From assembly GCA_016719105.1 (NCBI GenBank), contig JADKAQ010000020.1, positions 62,001-126,000 of the forward strand: DNA of 64,000 bases. Direction: 5' to 3'. The notes below the pieces were generated by a model. It saw nothing but the letters and a program-made list of their open reading frames with translations. It was not told where the DNA came from and searched no databases. The translations under genes were made by a program, and so were the position numbers. Of this stretch, positions 10,103 through 17,965 are shown in pieces. The stretch is from Gemmatimonadota bacterium (GTDB lineage: Bacteria; Gemmatimonadota; Gemmatimonadetes; Gemmatimonadales; Gemmatimonadaceae). The first letter of the stretch is position 1. The number at the start of each line of letters is the position of its first letter.

Positions 10103-10645
10103 ATGACACGATCGATGCTTCGATGGTCCGCGATGCTGTCGCTGGCGATTGCTGCACTGGCGACGCCGGCGATGGCACAGCAGCCGCAGGAACGCAAGGG
10201 ATTCTGGTTCAACGTGGGACTCGGCGCGGGGAGCCTCGGGTGCGATGACTGCGACTCGCGAGCCAACGGCCTGTCCGGGCAGTTGTCGTTAGGCGGCACG
10301 CTCACGCCGCGGCTCCTGCTGGGGGCGGGGACCAACGGCTGGACCAAGAGCGAGGATGGCGTGACGCTCTCGATGGGGAGCCTCGCGGCGTTGGTGCGCT
10401 TCTACCCCTCGGCCACTGGTGGCTTCTATCTCACCGGAGGGCTCGGCGTCGCCACACTCGACCTGGGGGTGTCTGGCTACGGCTCCGCCTCGGACACGGG
10501 GGTGAGCGCGCTCCTGGGGGTGGGCTACGATATTCGCGTGGGGCGCAACGTCAGCCTCACACCGTTCTGGAACGGGATCGGCGGGAGCTTCGACGGCTAC
10601 GGCGCCAACTTCGGCCAGATCGGGGTGAGCCTCACGGTGCACTAG
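10103..10645 (+). CDS. Small outer-membrane beta-barrel protein
   Basis: 180 residues. A Sec signal peptide is clear: basic start MTRSMLR, hydrophobic core LSLAIAALA, cleavage after AMA. The mature part is Gly/Ser/aromatic-rich with alternating hydrophobic strands (FWFNVGLGAGSL, GGFYLTGGLGVATLDL, LLGVGYDI) and ends in VSLTVH, a pattern of 8-stranded OmpA/OmpW-like barrels. The ATG at 10103 follows GGGAGGGGAAGAGAG; longer in-frame starts lack a ribosome site. It stands alone between two hairpins. Function unknown. Two similar-sized barrels occur at 15075 and 38464, but the sequences are not obviously close. Confidence 0.75.
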   Translation: MTRSMLRWSAMLSLAIAALATPAMAQQPQERKGFWFNVGLGAGSLGCDDCDSRANGLSGQLSLGGTLTPRLLLGAGTNGWTKSEDGVTLSMGSLAALVRFYPSATGGFYLTGGLGVATLDLGVSGYGSASDTGVSALLGVGYDIRVGRNVSLTPFWNGIGGSFDGYGANFGQIGVSLTVH

Positions 10646-10667
10646 CGCTCGCGGTCGGTGCAGTGGA

Positions 10668-10704
10668 GCACACGCCGGACGGCGCCCTGCCGTCCGGCGT
10701 GTGC
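10668..10704. terminator. Perfect 16-bp terminator hairpin
   Basis: GCACACGCCGGACGGC, loop GCCCT, then the exact reverse complement. It starts 22 bp after the barrel gene stop and lies between convergent genes, so it could serve both. This is the longest perfect inverted repeat noticed in the window. Confidence 0.8.
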
Positions 10705-10844
10705 CGTCTCCTCTCGCGCCGCGCCGAGCGCGGTGGGGCGCGAGGAGGCATGCTGATCCGCCACGGGTGTGTGGGCGGCGCGACGAGCATTCGCGTGCCT
10801 CGTGTGCAGCTGACGGCGTGCGCCGACCGGCGCGTCGGTCGCGC

Positions 10845-11402
10845 TCAGCCCTGGAGGAGCGTCGCCAGCTCGAGGATGAACGCCTCGGACGCCCCCGCCG
10901 GCTGCCACGTGAGTGACTGCGTCTCAATGACTGGAAAGGTCGCCTCGGGCGTCCACACCTCGGCGCGGCGCTGGTCGATGTCGATCAGCCAGTAGAGCGG
11001 GACGCGCATCTCCTGGTACAGGCGGCGCTTCGTGAAACGGTCGTAGCGCGCGGTGGTGGGGCTCAGGACTTCGATGACGAGAGAGAGCTGCTCGACCTCG
11101 CCCCAGTCGCGGACCCGCCCGAGGTGCGGCGGTACGACGAACAGGTCGGGCTGGACGAGGACATCCGGGAGCCCGCCCCACGAGATGTCGGCAGGGGACA
11201 TGAGCGCCTCTCCTGCGCTGCGCTCCTCCAGATAGCGAGCGAGCGCGACGAGTAGCCGTGCAATCGCACGCTGATGCCGGGCCTGCGGCGCCGGGCTCAC
11301 CAGCAACTCCCCGTGCACCAGCTCGTAGCGGTTCCCGTCCTCCGGGAACGCGAGCACTTCTTCCCTCGTGTAGAACCGATCGAGCGCGGCAGGCATGGAC
11401 AT
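10845..11402 (-). CDS. Uma2-family (DUF820) endonuclease-like protein, copy A
   Basis: 185 residues. Uma2/DUF820 proteins have a PD-(D/E)XK restriction-endonuclease fold and mostly unknown roles. Seen: YTREEVLAFPEDGNRYELVH (10-30), SWGGLPDVLVQPDLFVV (74-90) with the acidic metal ligands, LSLVIEVLSP (107-115) with the core Glu, KRRLYQEM (125-132) with a Lys in the migrated position, and PLYWLID. Most diverged of four paralogues in the window (others at 15827, 16511 and 17198); all are exactly 558 bp. Start ATG chosen at 11402 (MSMPAAL); the frame stays open upstream in all copies with a similar RPRPSRADR extension, so a longer start is possible. No partner gene or transposase is adjacent. Confidence 0.85.
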   Translation of the reverse strand: MSMPAALDRFYTREEVLAFPEDGNRYELVHGELLVSPAPQARHQRAIARLLVALARYLEERSAGEALMSPADISWGGLPDVLVQPDLFVVPPHLGRVRDWGEVEQLSLVIEVLSPTTARYDRFTKRRLYQEMRVPLYWLIDIDQRRAEVWTPEATFPVIETQSLTWQPAGASEAFILELATLLQG

Positions 11403-11524
11403 ACGATCTGCTCGGCTCGGCCGAGGGCGCAAGGGTGGTGGGGGCGCAGGCGCATGGCGCATAGTTGCCCGGCCCCAGCGAGGCGACGTCATCGTTTCGT
11501 TGCGCACCGGCGCATGTGCGCGGG

Positions 11525-11579
11525 GGTGCGCGGCGCGCAAGGGTGCGCGCGGCGCGCAAGGGTGTGCGCGGCGCGCAAG
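11525..11579. repeat. Three short tandem repeats, unit about 19 bp
   Basis: Three head-to-tail copies of a unit close to GGTGCGCGCGGCGCGCAAG (first copy 2 bp shorter). They lie in the 354-bp gap between Uma2 copy A and the ECF sigma gene. The unit contains a GCGCGC self-complementary core. Apart from this and the Uma2 leader similarity just after 11402, I see nothing else recognisable in 11403-11756. Confidence 0.7.
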
Positions 11580-11756
11580 GGTACGGCGCCGGCCGCACAG
11601 GTCGGGTTGGCCGCGCCGATGTAACGGTCGCCCTGAACGACCCGATGCTCTGGCGCCGCGCGCAAGCGGGCGCGAGCTTGGGCACCGCCCCCCAGTCGGA
11701 CTCGGTGCCTCAGGCCCCCGCGTCCCCCCTCAGACGTTCCGGCAGGCCGGTTGTCG

Positions 11757-12317
11757 ATGCGCGACGGTATCCAGCACCCGGACGACGGCGCGGGCGATGT
11801 CGCCGACCGCGCGGCACTCGACGCGCTGTTCAGCGACGCCTACGAAGAGCTGCGCCGCCTGGCCGCCGCCGTCAGTCGCCACGATCCGAGCGCCACGCTG
11901 AGCCCCACGGCGCTGGTCAACGAGGCCTGGATCAAGCTCGCCGATTCGCCGCACGTGGCGCGCACCTCGCGCCTCCACTTCAAGCGCATCGCCGCGCGCG
12001 CCATGCGCCAGGTGCTCATCGAGGCGGCGCGCCGGCGGCAGGCCGACAAGCGCGGCGGAGGCGCGGACTTCGTCACCTTCGAGGATTCGTTAGGCGGCAC
12101 CAGCACGGCGGCCGACGAGGTCCTGGCCATCGACGCCGCGCTCGACGAGCTTGCCCGCCTCTCGCCCCGCCAGGCGCAGATGATCGAGGCGCGCTTCTTC
12201 GGCGGCTTCGACCTCAGGGAGACGGCCGAACTGCTCGAGGTCTCCGAGGCGACGATCGTGCGCGACTGGCGTGCCGCGCGCGCGTGGCTGGCCACGACGC
12301 TCGATGGGGGGCGTTAG
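11757..12317 (+). CDS. ECF-type RNA polymerase sigma factor
   Basis: 186 residues. Sigma-70 region 2 begins near ALDALFSDAYEELRRLA, with ALVNEAWIKL typical of the ECF class found beside Ser/Thr kinases in Acidobacteria, Planctomycetes and Gemmatimonadetes. Region 4 is at LSPRQAQMIEARFFGGFDLRET and a helix-turn-helix ending SEATIVRDWRAARAWL. ATG at 11757 is taken; a TTG two codons upstream is an alternative and neither has a good ribosome site. The TAG stop directly abuts the GTG of the kinase gene, so the pair is co-translated. By analogy with similar pairs, the kinase may control this sigma factor. Confidence 0.9.
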   Translation: MRDGIQHPDDGAGDVADRAALDALFSDAYEELRRLAAAVSRHDPSATLSPTALVNEAWIKLADSPHVARTSRLHFKRIAARAMRQVLIEAARRRQADKRGGGADFVTFEDSLGGTSTAADEVLAIDAALDELARLSPRQAQMIEARFFGGFDLRETAELLEVSEATIVRDWRAARAWLATTLDGGR

Positions 12318-14999
12318 GTGGAACCGGGAGACGCGGGACACGGGGCGGGCGCGCGGTCGCCCGAAGGGGAACGCTTCGACCGGGTGCAGGCGATCTTTCA
12401 CGCCGCCGTCGACCTCCCGGTCGAGGCACAGGCCAAGTTCGTGGCGACGGCGTGCGGCGACGACGTCGAGCTGCGGCGTGCGGTGACGCGAATGCTGGCG
12501 GCCGACTCGGTGAACGACTCCCCGGTCGACGGCGACGCCTCGCGGCTCGCGGCCATGCTCCTGGGCGACCGAGCCAACGCCCCACTCCCCCCGCACAACT
12601 TCGGCCCGTATCGCGCGGTGCGCGTGCTGGGAGAAGGGGGGATGGGGGTCGTCTACCTGGGGGAGCGCAGCGACCTGCAGAGCGTTGCGGCCATCAAGAT
12701 CCTGCGCGATGCGTGGGCGTCGATGGCGCGACGCGAGCGATTCCTCACCGAGCAGCGCACGCTGGCCCAGCTCAACCACCCGGCCATCGCGCACCTCATC
12801 GATGCGGGATCGCTCGCCGACGGGACGCCGTGGATCGCGATGGAGTACGTCGACGGGAAATCGCTCACCGATCACTGTCGCGAGAACCACTCCCCGCTCC
12901 GCCAGCGATTGCAGCTGGTGCGCGCCGTCTGCGAGGCGGTGCTGCACGCGCACCAGCACCTCGTGATCCATCGCGACATCAAGCCGTCCAACGTCCTCGT
13001 GCGCGCCGACGGGACGGTGAAGCTGCTCGACTTCGGGATCGCCAAGCAGCTCGAACCGGCCCATGCCGCGGTCGACGCGACGCGCACGGGACTCCGCCTC
13101 ATGACCCCGGCGTACGCGGCCCCCGAGCAGGTGCGCGGCGAACGCGTGGGCGTGCACACCGACGTCTACTCGCTGGGCGTGCTGCTCTACGAACTGCTGG
13201 CCGGGACGGTCCCCTTCGATCTCTCCGACCGCACGCCGGCCGAAGCCGAGGCGATCATCACCGGCGAGGACCCGGTGAAGCCGTCACAACGCGCGCGCAC
13301 CACCGGCGGCCGCGGCACCTCGGCGAGCCTCGCGCAGTGGGGCGACCTCGACGTGTTGTGCCTGACGGCGATGCACAAGGACCCGGCGCGCCGCTACCGC
13401 TCGGTCGACGCCTTCATTCGCGACATCGACCACTTCCTGGGCGGCGCCCCGCTCGACGCGCACCCCGATTCGGTGGGATATCGCGTCACGGCCTTCGCCA
13501 GGCGCAACGCACGTGCGGTCACCTCGGTGGCGGTGGGCGTGGTGGCGCTGGTCGCCCTGGTCACGTTCTACACGGTGCGCCTGGCGCAGGCGCGCGACGA
13601 GGCACGCCAGGAGTCGGTGCGCGCGCAGCGCATCCAGCGCTTCATGTCGTCGCTCTTCCAGGGGGGCGACGAGGCCGCCGGGCCCGCCGAGTCGCTGCGG
13701 GTGGTCACGCTGCTCGACAAGGGGGTGGTGGAGGCCCGCGGCCTCGACGCCGAGCCGGCGGTGCAGGCCGACCTCTACGCCACGCTGGGCGGAATCTACC
13801 GACAGTTAGGGGTCTACGACCGCGCCGATTCGCTCCTGGGGGTGGGGGTCGCGCGCTGGCGCACCCTCGCCGGCGAAGAGAGCCCGGAGGCCGCGCGCGC
13901 GCAGGTGGCGCTAGGCGACCTGCGCACCGACCAGGCGCGCTACGACGACGCCGAGCAGCTGCTGCGCGCCGGGATGGCGACGCTGCGCCGCACGCGCCCC
14001 GCCGACGATCCGGGGATCGCCGATGCCGGGATCGCCCTCGGGCGATCGATCACCGAGCGCGGCGAGCACGAACGGGCCATCGCCGTGCTCGACTCGGTGG
14101 TGGCCGAGCTGCGCCTGCGCGACAGCGCCTCCACGCAGCTCGTCGACGGACTCGAGGAGCTGGCGAGCGCGCACTTCTACGCCGGCAACTACGACGTCGC
14201 CGACTCGCTCAACCGCGACGTGCTCGCCCTCACCAAGCGCCTCTTCGGCGAGCGTCATCCGCGCGTCGCCAACGACCTCATGAACCTCGGCGCCACGGAG
14301 CAGGAGCGCGGGAACACCGCCGCGTCTGAGCGCTACTTCCGCGAGGCGCTGGCCCTCACCACAGCGTTCTACGGCGAGAACCACATCCTCACCGCGGGGA
14401 ACCTGGTCTATCTCGGGCGCTCGCTTCTGGTGCAGAATCGGTATGCGGAGTCGCGCGGCTTCTTCGAGCGCTCGCTGGCCATCCGCGAGCGCGTCTTTGG
14501 CCCCATGCACCCGTCGGTGGCCAACACGCTCAACGAGATCGGGTCGCTGGCCATCCGCGAGTCGCAATACGCAGACGCCGAGCGGACGTACGCGCGAGTG
14601 CTCGACATCTATCGTCGCGCGTATCCGCCCACCAACTACCGCATCGGCGTGGCGACGGGCAACCTGGCCGACACGTACCTCTATCGGAAGGACTATCGAC
14701 GCGCCGAACCGCTCTATCGTGAGGCACTGGAGATCTACATCGCCTCGCAGGGGGCTGAGCACATCAACACCGGGATCGGCTACCTCAAGCTGGGGCGCTG
14801 CCTGATGCGCAGCGGCCGCTTCAAGGAAGCGGTCCCCCAGACCGAGCGCGGCTACGCAATTGTGGGCAAGGTCGCCGCGCCGGAGAACGGCTTCATGCAG
14901 GCGGCGCGGCTCGACCTGTCGATCGCGCTCGACTCGTTAGGGCGGCGCGAGGAGGCGGCGCGCTACAAGGCGGAGCGGGAGAAGTACCTGTCCAAGTGA
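12318..14999 (+). CDS. Membrane Ser/Thr protein kinase with TPR sensor region
   Basis: 893 residues. Short acidic leader, then a Hanks-type kinase: Gly loop LGEGGMGVVY (about 103), catalytic Lys in AAIKIL (about 125), HRDIKPSN (about 216-223), DFG (about 238), APEQ (P+1). One membrane span at about 400-424 (SVAVGVVALVALVTFYTV). Residues 430-893 are helical repeats of tetratricopeptide type (for example YDRADSLLGVGVARWR, YDDAEQLLRAGMATLRR), expected outside the membrane as a protein-binding domain. GTG start immediately after the sigma factor stop. All catalytic residues are present, so it should be active. A hairpin follows the stop. Confidence 0.93.
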   Translation: MEPGDAGHGAGARSPEGERFDRVQAIFHAAVDLPVEAQAKFVATACGDDVELRRAVTRMLAADSVNDSPVDGDASRLAAMLLGDRANAPLPPHNFGPYRAVRVLGEGGMGVVYLGERSDLQSVAAIKILRDAWASMARRERFLTEQRTLAQLNHPAIAHLIDAGSLADGTPWIAMEYVDGKSLTDHCRENHSPLRQRLQLVRAVCEAVLHAHQHLVIHRDIKPSNVLVRADGTVKLLDFGIAKQLEPAHAAVDATRTGLRLMTPAYAAPEQVRGERVGVHTDVYSLGVLLYELLAGTVPFDLSDRTPAEAEAIITGEDPVKPSQRARTTGGRGTSASLAQWGDLDVLCLTAMHKDPARRYRSVDAFIRDIDHFLGGAPLDAHPDSVGYRVTAFARRNARAVTSVAVGVVALVALVTFYTVRLAQARDEARQESVRAQRIQRFMSSLFQGGDEAAGPAESLRVVTLLDKGVVEARGLDAEPAVQADLYATLGGIYRQLGVYDRADSLLGVGVARWRTLAGEESPEAARAQVALGDLRTDQARYDDAEQLLRAGMATLRRTRPADDPGIADAGIALGRSITERGEHERAIAVLDSVVAELRLRDSASTQLVDGLEELASAHFYAGNYDVADSLNRDVLALTKRLFGERHPRVANDLMNLGATEQERGNTAASERYFREALALTTAFYGENHILTAGNLVYLGRSLLVQNRYAESRGFFERSLAIRERVFGPMHPSVANTLNEIGSLAIRESQYADAERTYARVLDIYRRAYPPTNYRIGVATGNLADTYLYRKDYRRAEPLYREALEIYIASQGAEHINTGIGYLKLGRCLMRSGRFKEAVPQTERGYAIVGKVAAPENGFMQAARLDLSIALDSLGRREEAARYKAEREKYLSK

Positions 15000-15011
15000 G
15001 GTGCGGCGCCC

Positions 15012-15041
15012 GGCGCGCGCGGGGATCTCCCGCGACGCGCC
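15012..15041. terminator. Hairpin between convergent genes
   Basis: Arms GGCGCG-CGCGGG and CCCGCG-A-CGCGCC give 12 bp with one bulged A around a GATCT loop. It is followed on the + strand by a run of 12 C. It separates the TPR kinase from the convergent barrel gene. Confidence 0.55.
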
Positions 15042-15074
15042 GGACGTTTCCCACCCCCCCCCCCCACCACCCAA

Positions 15075-15716
15075 CTACTTGTTGCCGCTCCCCAGCCCGA
15101 ACGTCACCCCCACGTTGAGCGTCGAGGCCCCCGCCCCGACGTCGGCGTAGAGGGCGAGGCGCGGCTTGTAGAAGTAGCGGATGCCGGCGCGCCCGATGAA
15201 GTACACCCCGCTCGAGTAGTCGCCGGCGAAGTCGGTGCTCACGCTGCTGTTGCCCAGGCCCAGCCCGAGGAACGGGTCGAGCTTGGGGTTCCCCTTCACC
15301 TCGAAGTGGTAGTTGGCGGTGACGCCGAGGTTGAGGTAGCGGAAGTCGTAGTCGGTCCCGACGTAGCGGTTGTTGTAGTTCCAGATGTCGGCGCTGACCT
15401 GAATGCCGAGGACGCCGTTGCCCAGGTCGGGGAGGCGCTTGATGGCGCGCTCGAAGCGCCCACCAAAGGCGATCCCGGCCTCACCAATCCCGCCGAGCCC
15501 GATGGTGGGGCCGAGGTCCATGTAGCCGGGGGCGAAGAGCGCGCTTCCCGCTCCCTTGCCCTGTGCTGCCGCTGACGCGGGGGCGATGGCGAGTGCGGCG
15601 GCCGACAGCACGGCGATGGCGCGCGCGACGGACGCACGACGCCTGCGCGCGACGATGGCCGGCACGGTGAGCGCGAGCGGCGTGCGGTCAACGAGGGGAT
15701 TGACGAAGCGGGGCAT
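15075..15716 (-). CDS. Outer-membrane beta-barrel protein
   Basis: 213 residues. A long basic N-terminus (to about 25) precedes a hydrophobic signal core (AIAVLSAAALAIAPASA) with cleavage near AAAQG. The mature part reads as amphipathic strands rich in Gly, Tyr and Phe (LGPTIGLGGIGEAGIAFGG, FRYLNLGVTANYHFEV, FIGRAGIRYFYK, LNVGVTFGLG), matching the outer-membrane barrel superfamily. Start at 15716 is chosen because CAGGAG lies 8 bases before this ATG; an earlier in-frame ATG at 15761 has no such site. No partner gene. Function unknown. Confidence 0.78.
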   Translation of the reverse strand: MPRFVNPLVDRTPLALTVPAIVARRRRASVARAIAVLSAAALAIAPASAAAQGKGAGSALFAPGYMDLGPTIGLGGIGEAGIAFGGRFERAIKRLPDLGNGVLGIQVSADIWNYNNRYVGTDYDFRYLNLGVTANYHFEVKGNPKLDPFLGLGLGNSSVSTDFAGDYSSGVYFIGRAGIRYFYKPRLALYADVGAGASTLNVGVTFGLGSGNK

Positions 15717-15826
15717 GCGGGACTCCTGCGAGGTGGGGGAGGGATGTTCGTGCGGGTGCACGACTCCCTATGCGCAGGAGCTCGGCGCCAGCGATCACCG
15801 CGGCGCGACGAAATGCTGGAGGTCGG

Positions 15827-16384
15827 CTACTCGGCGAAGAGCGCCGCGAGTTCTATGGTGAACGCCTCGGGCGCCCCCGCCGGCTGCCACGTGAGCACCC
15901 GCTCCTCGAACACCGGGAACTTCGCCTCCGGCGTCCAGACCTCGGCGCGGCGCGCGTCGAGGTCGATCAGCCAGTACAGGGGGACCTGCATTTCCTGGTA
16001 GAGGCGCCGCTTGGTGAAGCGGTCGTGGCGGGCGGTGGCGGGGCTCAGCACCTCGATGACGAGCGAGAGCTGCTCGACCTCGAGCCAGTCGCGGACCCGG
16101 CCGAGCTGCGGGGGGACGACGAACAGGTCGGGTTGGACGAGGACATCCGGGAGCCCGCCCCAGGAGATATCAGCAGGGGACATGAGCACTTCGCCGGCGC
16201 TGTGCTCGCCGAGGAAGGTGCGCAACGCGAAGTAGAGATCCCCGACCGCTCGCTGGTGCCGAGCCCGCGGCGCCGGACTCACCAGCAGCTCCCCGTGCAC
16301 GAGCTCGTACCGGTTCCCGTCCTCCGGGAACGCGAGCACTTCCTCCCTCGTGTAATACCGATCGAGCGCGGCAGGCATGGACAT
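15827..16384 (-). CDS. Uma2-family endonuclease-like protein, copy B
   Basis: 185 residues, last of a three-gene tandem array transcribed leftward. Same landmarks as the other copies (PDVLVQPDLFVV, LVIEVLSPATARHDRF, KRRLYQEMQVPLYWLIDLD). Shares its central region (about 68-125) almost entirely with copy D, but its C-terminus differs (ends TIELAALFAE, while C and D end LALETLFQD). The frame stays open into a conserved upstream stretch, so a start at 16474 or an inner ATG cannot be excluded. Predicted nuclease activity is from fold family only. Confidence 0.85.
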   Translation of the reverse strand: MSMPAALDRYYTREEVLAFPEDGNRYELVHGELLVSPAPRARHQRAVGDLYFALRTFLGEHSAGEVLMSPADISWGGLPDVLVQPDLFVVPPQLGRVRDWLEVEQLSLVIEVLSPATARHDRFTKRRLYQEMQVPLYWLIDLDARRAEVWTPEAKFPVFEERVLTWQPAGAPEAFTIELAALFAE

Positions 16385-16510
16385 ACGATCTGCTCGGCTC
16401 GGCCGAGGGCGCAAGGGTGATGGCGCAGGCGCATGGCGCATGGTTGCACCGTGCGGGGCGCGCGCCGGCATCATTTCATTGCGCTCAGGAGCGATTCGCG
16501 TGCAGAAGCG
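16385..16510. repeat. Duplicated Uma2 intergenic unit, copy 1
   Basis: This spacer between Uma2 copies B and C is nearly identical, with few mismatches, to the spacer at 17069-17197. Both contain ATACGATCTGCTCGGCTCGG beside the start codon, a CTCGGCCGAG palindrome and GCATGGCGCATGGTTGCACC further on. The first part is also shared with copies A and D. The likely origin is tandem duplication of a gene-plus-leader unit of about 0.69 kb. It probably carries the promoter, but no clear -35/-10 pair was found. Confidence 0.75.
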
Positions 16511-17068
16511 CTAGTCCTGGAAGAGCGTCTCGAGCGCGAGCGTGAACGACGCGGCCGCCGCCGCCGGCTGCCACGTGAGCACCCGCGTCTCGATGACCGG
16601 AAAGGTCGCCTCCGGCGTCCAGACCTCGGCGCGGCGCGCGTCGAGGTCGATGAGCCAGTACAGGGGGACCTGCATTTCCTGGTAGAGGCGCCGCTTGGTG
16701 AAGCGGTCGTGGCGCGCGGTGGCGGGGCTCAGCACTTCGATGACGAGCGAGAGCTGCCGCACGTCGATCCACTCGCGGGCGGGATGGTCCTGCGGTGCCA
16801 CGACGAAGACGTCGGGCTGCACCGTGACGTCGGAGCGCCCGCCCCAAGAAAGGTCTGATGGGGAGATGTGGAGTTTCCCCACCCCGTGCTTCGTCACGTA
16901 CGGCGCGAGCTGGAGGGCGAGCGCGAGCACCGCATCCTGGTGCGACAGGCGCGGCGCCGGACTCACCAGCAGCTCCCCGTGCACGAGCTCGTACCGGTTC
17001 CCGTCCTCCGGGAACGCGAGCACCTCTTCCCTCGTGTAGTACCGATCGAGCGCGGCAGGCATGGACAT
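16511..17068 (-). CDS. Uma2-family endonuclease-like protein, copy C (variant core)
   Basis: 185 residues. Residues 1-40 match copy B, and the C-terminal third (from LSLVIEVLSP) matches copy D almost exactly. Residues 41-105 are strongly different: LSHQDAVLALALQLAPYV instead of the RHQR block, SPSDLSWGGRSDVTVQPD instead of SPADISWGGLPDVLVQPD, and VAPQDHPAREWIDVRQ. The Asp and Glu metal-ligand positions and KRRLY are kept, so the fold should be intact. The mosaic pattern points to recombination or gene conversion with the middle segment exchanged or diversified. Confidence 0.85.
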   Translation of the reverse strand: MSMPAALDRYYTREEVLAFPEDGNRYELVHGELLVSPAPRLSHQDAVLALALQLAPYVTKHGVGKLHISPSDLSWGGRSDVTVQPDVFVVAPQDHPAREWIDVRQLSLVIEVLSPATARHDRFTKRRLYQEMQVPLYWLIDLDARRAEVWTPEATFPVIETRVLTWQPAAAAASFTLALETLFQD

Positions 17069-17197
17069 ACGATCTGCTCGGCTCGGCCGAGGGCGCAAGG
17101 GTGGTGAGGGCGCAGGCGCATGGCGCATGGTTGCACCGTGCGGGGCGCGCGCCGGCATCATTTCAGTGCGCTCAGGGGCAATTCGCGTGCAGCAGCG
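17069..17197. repeat. Duplicated Uma2 intergenic unit, copy 2
   Basis: Spacer between Uma2 copies C and D, nearly identical to 16385-16510, with small indels after GCAAGGGTG. It marks the repeat unit of the tandem array. Confidence 0.75.
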
Positions 17198-17755
17198 CTA
17201 GTCCTGGAAGAGCGTCTCGAGCGCGAGCGTGAACGACGCGGTCGCCGCCGCCGGCTGCCACGTGAGCACCCGCGTCTCGATGACCGGAAAGGTCGCCTCG
17301 GGAGTCCACACCTCGGCGCGGCGCGCGTCGAGGTCGATCAGCCAGTACAGGGGGACCTGCATTTCCTGGTAGAGGCGCCGCTTGGTGAAGCGGTCGTGGC
17401 GCGCGGTGGAGGGGCTCAGCACTTCGATGACGAGCGAGAGCTGCTCGACCTCGAGCCAGTCGCGGACCCGGCCGAGCTGCGGGGGGACGACGAACAGGTC
17501 GGGTTGGACGAGGACATCCGGGAGCCCGCCCCAGGAGATGTCGGCCGGGGACATGAGCACTTCGCCGGCGCTGTGCGCCTCCACATACCGCATCAACGCG
17601 AAGTGAAGCCGTCCGACCACTCGCTGGTGCCGCGTCCGCGGCGCCGGACTCACCAGCAGCTCCCCGTGCACCAGCTCGTACCGGTTCCCGTCGTCCGGGA
17701 ATGCGAGCACTTCCTCCCTCGTGTAATACCGATCGAGCGCGGCAGGCATGGACAT
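17198..17755 (-). CDS. Uma2-family endonuclease-like protein, copy D
   Basis: 185 residues, first gene of the tandem array. Core motifs as in the other copies (PDVLVQPDLFVVPP, LVIEVLSPSTARHDRF, KRRLYQEMQVPLYWLID). The central part agrees with copy B and the C-terminus with copy C, so D looks like the parent or recombinant of both. It differs from the others mainly at residues 41-62 (TRHQRVVGRLHFALMRYVEA). The gene is separated by about 210 bp from the rightward VPS10-type gene; that gap holds the divergent promoters but no motif I can name. Confidence 0.85.
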   Translation of the reverse strand: MSMPAALDRYYTREEVLAFPDDGNRYELVHGELLVSPAPRTRHQRVVGRLHFALMRYVEAHSAGEVLMSPADISWGGLPDVLVQPDLFVVPPQLGRVRDWLEVEQLSLVIEVLSPSTARHDRFTKRRLYQEMQVPLYWLIDLDARRAEVWTPEATFPVIETRVLTWQPAAATASFTLALETLFQD

Positions 17756-17965
17756 ACGATCTGCTCGGCTCGGCCGAGGGCGCAAGGGTGATGGGGGGAC
17801 GGCATCCCGCACCGTCGCACGTGGTGTGACGCGCGGCGTCACCATTCTCTTGCAGTCGGTGCCGAAAATCGCACCTCGCGAGAACGCCCTGCCCCACCAC
17901 TGCGTACTTCATCCAGCGTGCATAGAATCCCCCTCATCGATTCCACCCCCCAACCCCAGGGTCCG

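Noticed and set aside
11465..14329. 954-codon frame overlapping the ECF and TPR kinase genes
   Set aside because: Composition is mostly Arg/Gly/Ala with no motif; the sigma and kinase frames are clearly real.
15827..17755. Uma2 array as an insertion sequence or transposase cluster
   Set aside because: No inverted ends, target duplications or transposase motifs; the proteins have a restriction-nuclease pattern.
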